Shown here: positions 63,744 to 64,000 of the stretch, one piece after another
Layout of the letters: every line of letters starts with the position of its first letter
How positions within the stretch are numbered: the first letter of the stretch is position 1
Assembly (NCBI GenBank): GCA_963755695.1
Contig: CAVWLB010000003.1
Coordinates: 1 to 64,000 of the forward strand
Source: QHWT01 sp963755695
Lineage (GTDB): Bacteria > Acidobacteriota > Vicinamibacteria > Vicinamibacterales > 2-12-FULL-66-21
Direction of reading: 5' to 3'
Length of the DNA: 64,000 nt
Made by a program: the position numbers and the translations under genes
The notes under the pieces: generated by a model
Databases searched by the model: none
Told to the model about the DNA's origin: nothing
Seen by the model: only the letters and a program-made list of their open reading frames with translations

Positions 63744-64000
63744 GTGAGCAAACCTGTACTCGGACTGCTGCTCGGCGGCGTGCTCGGCGTGTTCGACGGC
63801 TTGTCGGCGTTGATCTCGGCCCCGGACGACCCCGCCGTGCGCGCGGGCATCGTTGGCATAGTAATCGGCTCGACGATGAAGGGGATCCTCACCGGCGTGA
63901 TTATCGGCTGGTTCGCCAGGCGGACCCAGTCGCTGGCCATGGGAATCGTGTTCGGGCTGATCGTGGGACTGGCGCTGGCCGCGTGCGTGTCGCTGATGCA
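63744..64000 (+). CDS. membrane protein, truncated by the window end
   Basis: At least 85 residues, running off the 3' end. GTG 63744 follows GGAGGG by five bases. The chain is almost all hydrophobic and Gly-rich: KPVLGLLLGGVLGVFDGLSA, then AGIVGIVIGSTMKGILTGVI, GWFARRTQ and GIVFGLIVGLALAACVS, giving three membrane helices. Similar small Gly-rich membrane proteins of unknown role occur in Acidobacteria. A GTG at 63732 is an alternative start. Confidence 0.65.
   Translation, partial: MSKPVLGLLLGGVLGVFDGLSALISAPDDPAVRAGIVGIVIGSTMKGILTGVIIGWFARRTQSLAMGIVFGLIVGLALAACVSLM

Overview
The window is a GC-rich bacterial chromosome segment. Gene content points to Acidobacteriota, probably the Vicinamibacteria (subdivision 6): two large ADOP-type FtsX permeases, one paired with PadR; Pkn-type kinases, one fused to TPR repeats and one paired with a sigma factor; a DUF3014 protein; a DACNV-sensor protein; and an S8 protease with NIVWGT repeats. 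This is inferred from gene families only, because no rRNA or other phylogenetic marker is present.

Layout. Positions 49-88 carry the 3' end of a tRNA-Thr gene without its 5' half, the usual scar of an element integrated in a tRNA, so the element should lie to the left. 0.1-9.5 kb: a flavodoxin-like protein, an ADOP permease, a MarR / transhydrogenase (SthA) / ROK-kinase operon, and a response regulator / histidine kinase / STAS-like operon with an 8-bp repeat array just upstream. 9.8-12.2 kb: a PIG-L deacetylase and a PLP decarboxylase, both full of single-base frame changes. 12.2-17.5 kb: a methyltransferase, a DinB-like protein, a decayed AraC regulator, and an Omp85-like barrel followed by a secreted protein of unknown function. 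18-20.8 kb: an amino-acid permease and an M64 peptidase, again with many indels. 21.5-26.5 kb: a formate dehydrogenase operon whose catalytic subunit uses UGA (selenocysteine) followed by a canonical bacterial SECIS hairpin; a 91-bp cloverleaf inverted repeat precedes it. 26.5-36.7 kb: a polysaccharide deacetylase, phosphoesterase, small membrane protein, secreted methyltransferase, DUF3014 protein, GH99-like hydrolase, GNAT, the S8 protease and an alpha/beta hydrolase. 36.9-49.7 kb: a kinase-TPR protein, a single-domain response regulator, an SGNH hydrolase, a DACNV sensor, a D-lactate dehydrogenase-like enzyme, a TlpA-like protein, an FTR1 iron permease behind an IscR-like operator, an ABC-F ATPase and an EEP nuclease. 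49.9-64 kb: the PadR/ADOP pair, P5C dehydrogenase, a membrane patatin, an APC permease, an aminotransferase, a metallo-beta-lactamase-fold hydrolase, a sigma factor translationally coupled to a Ser/Thr kinase, and a membrane protein cut by the window end.

Two themes run through the window. First, many gene borders carry short low-complexity repeat blocks (units of 7-24 bp), often arranged as inverted arrays; several clearly belong to common families. Second, single-base indels are concentrated at 9.8-12.2 kb and 18.5-20.7 kb, with isolated ones in fdhA, the NrfD-like gene, the second ADOP gene, the second APC gene and the metallo-hydrolase. Because the reading frame always recovers recognisable protein, these look more like base-calling or assembly errors than true pseudogenes, but the sequence alone cannot settle this.
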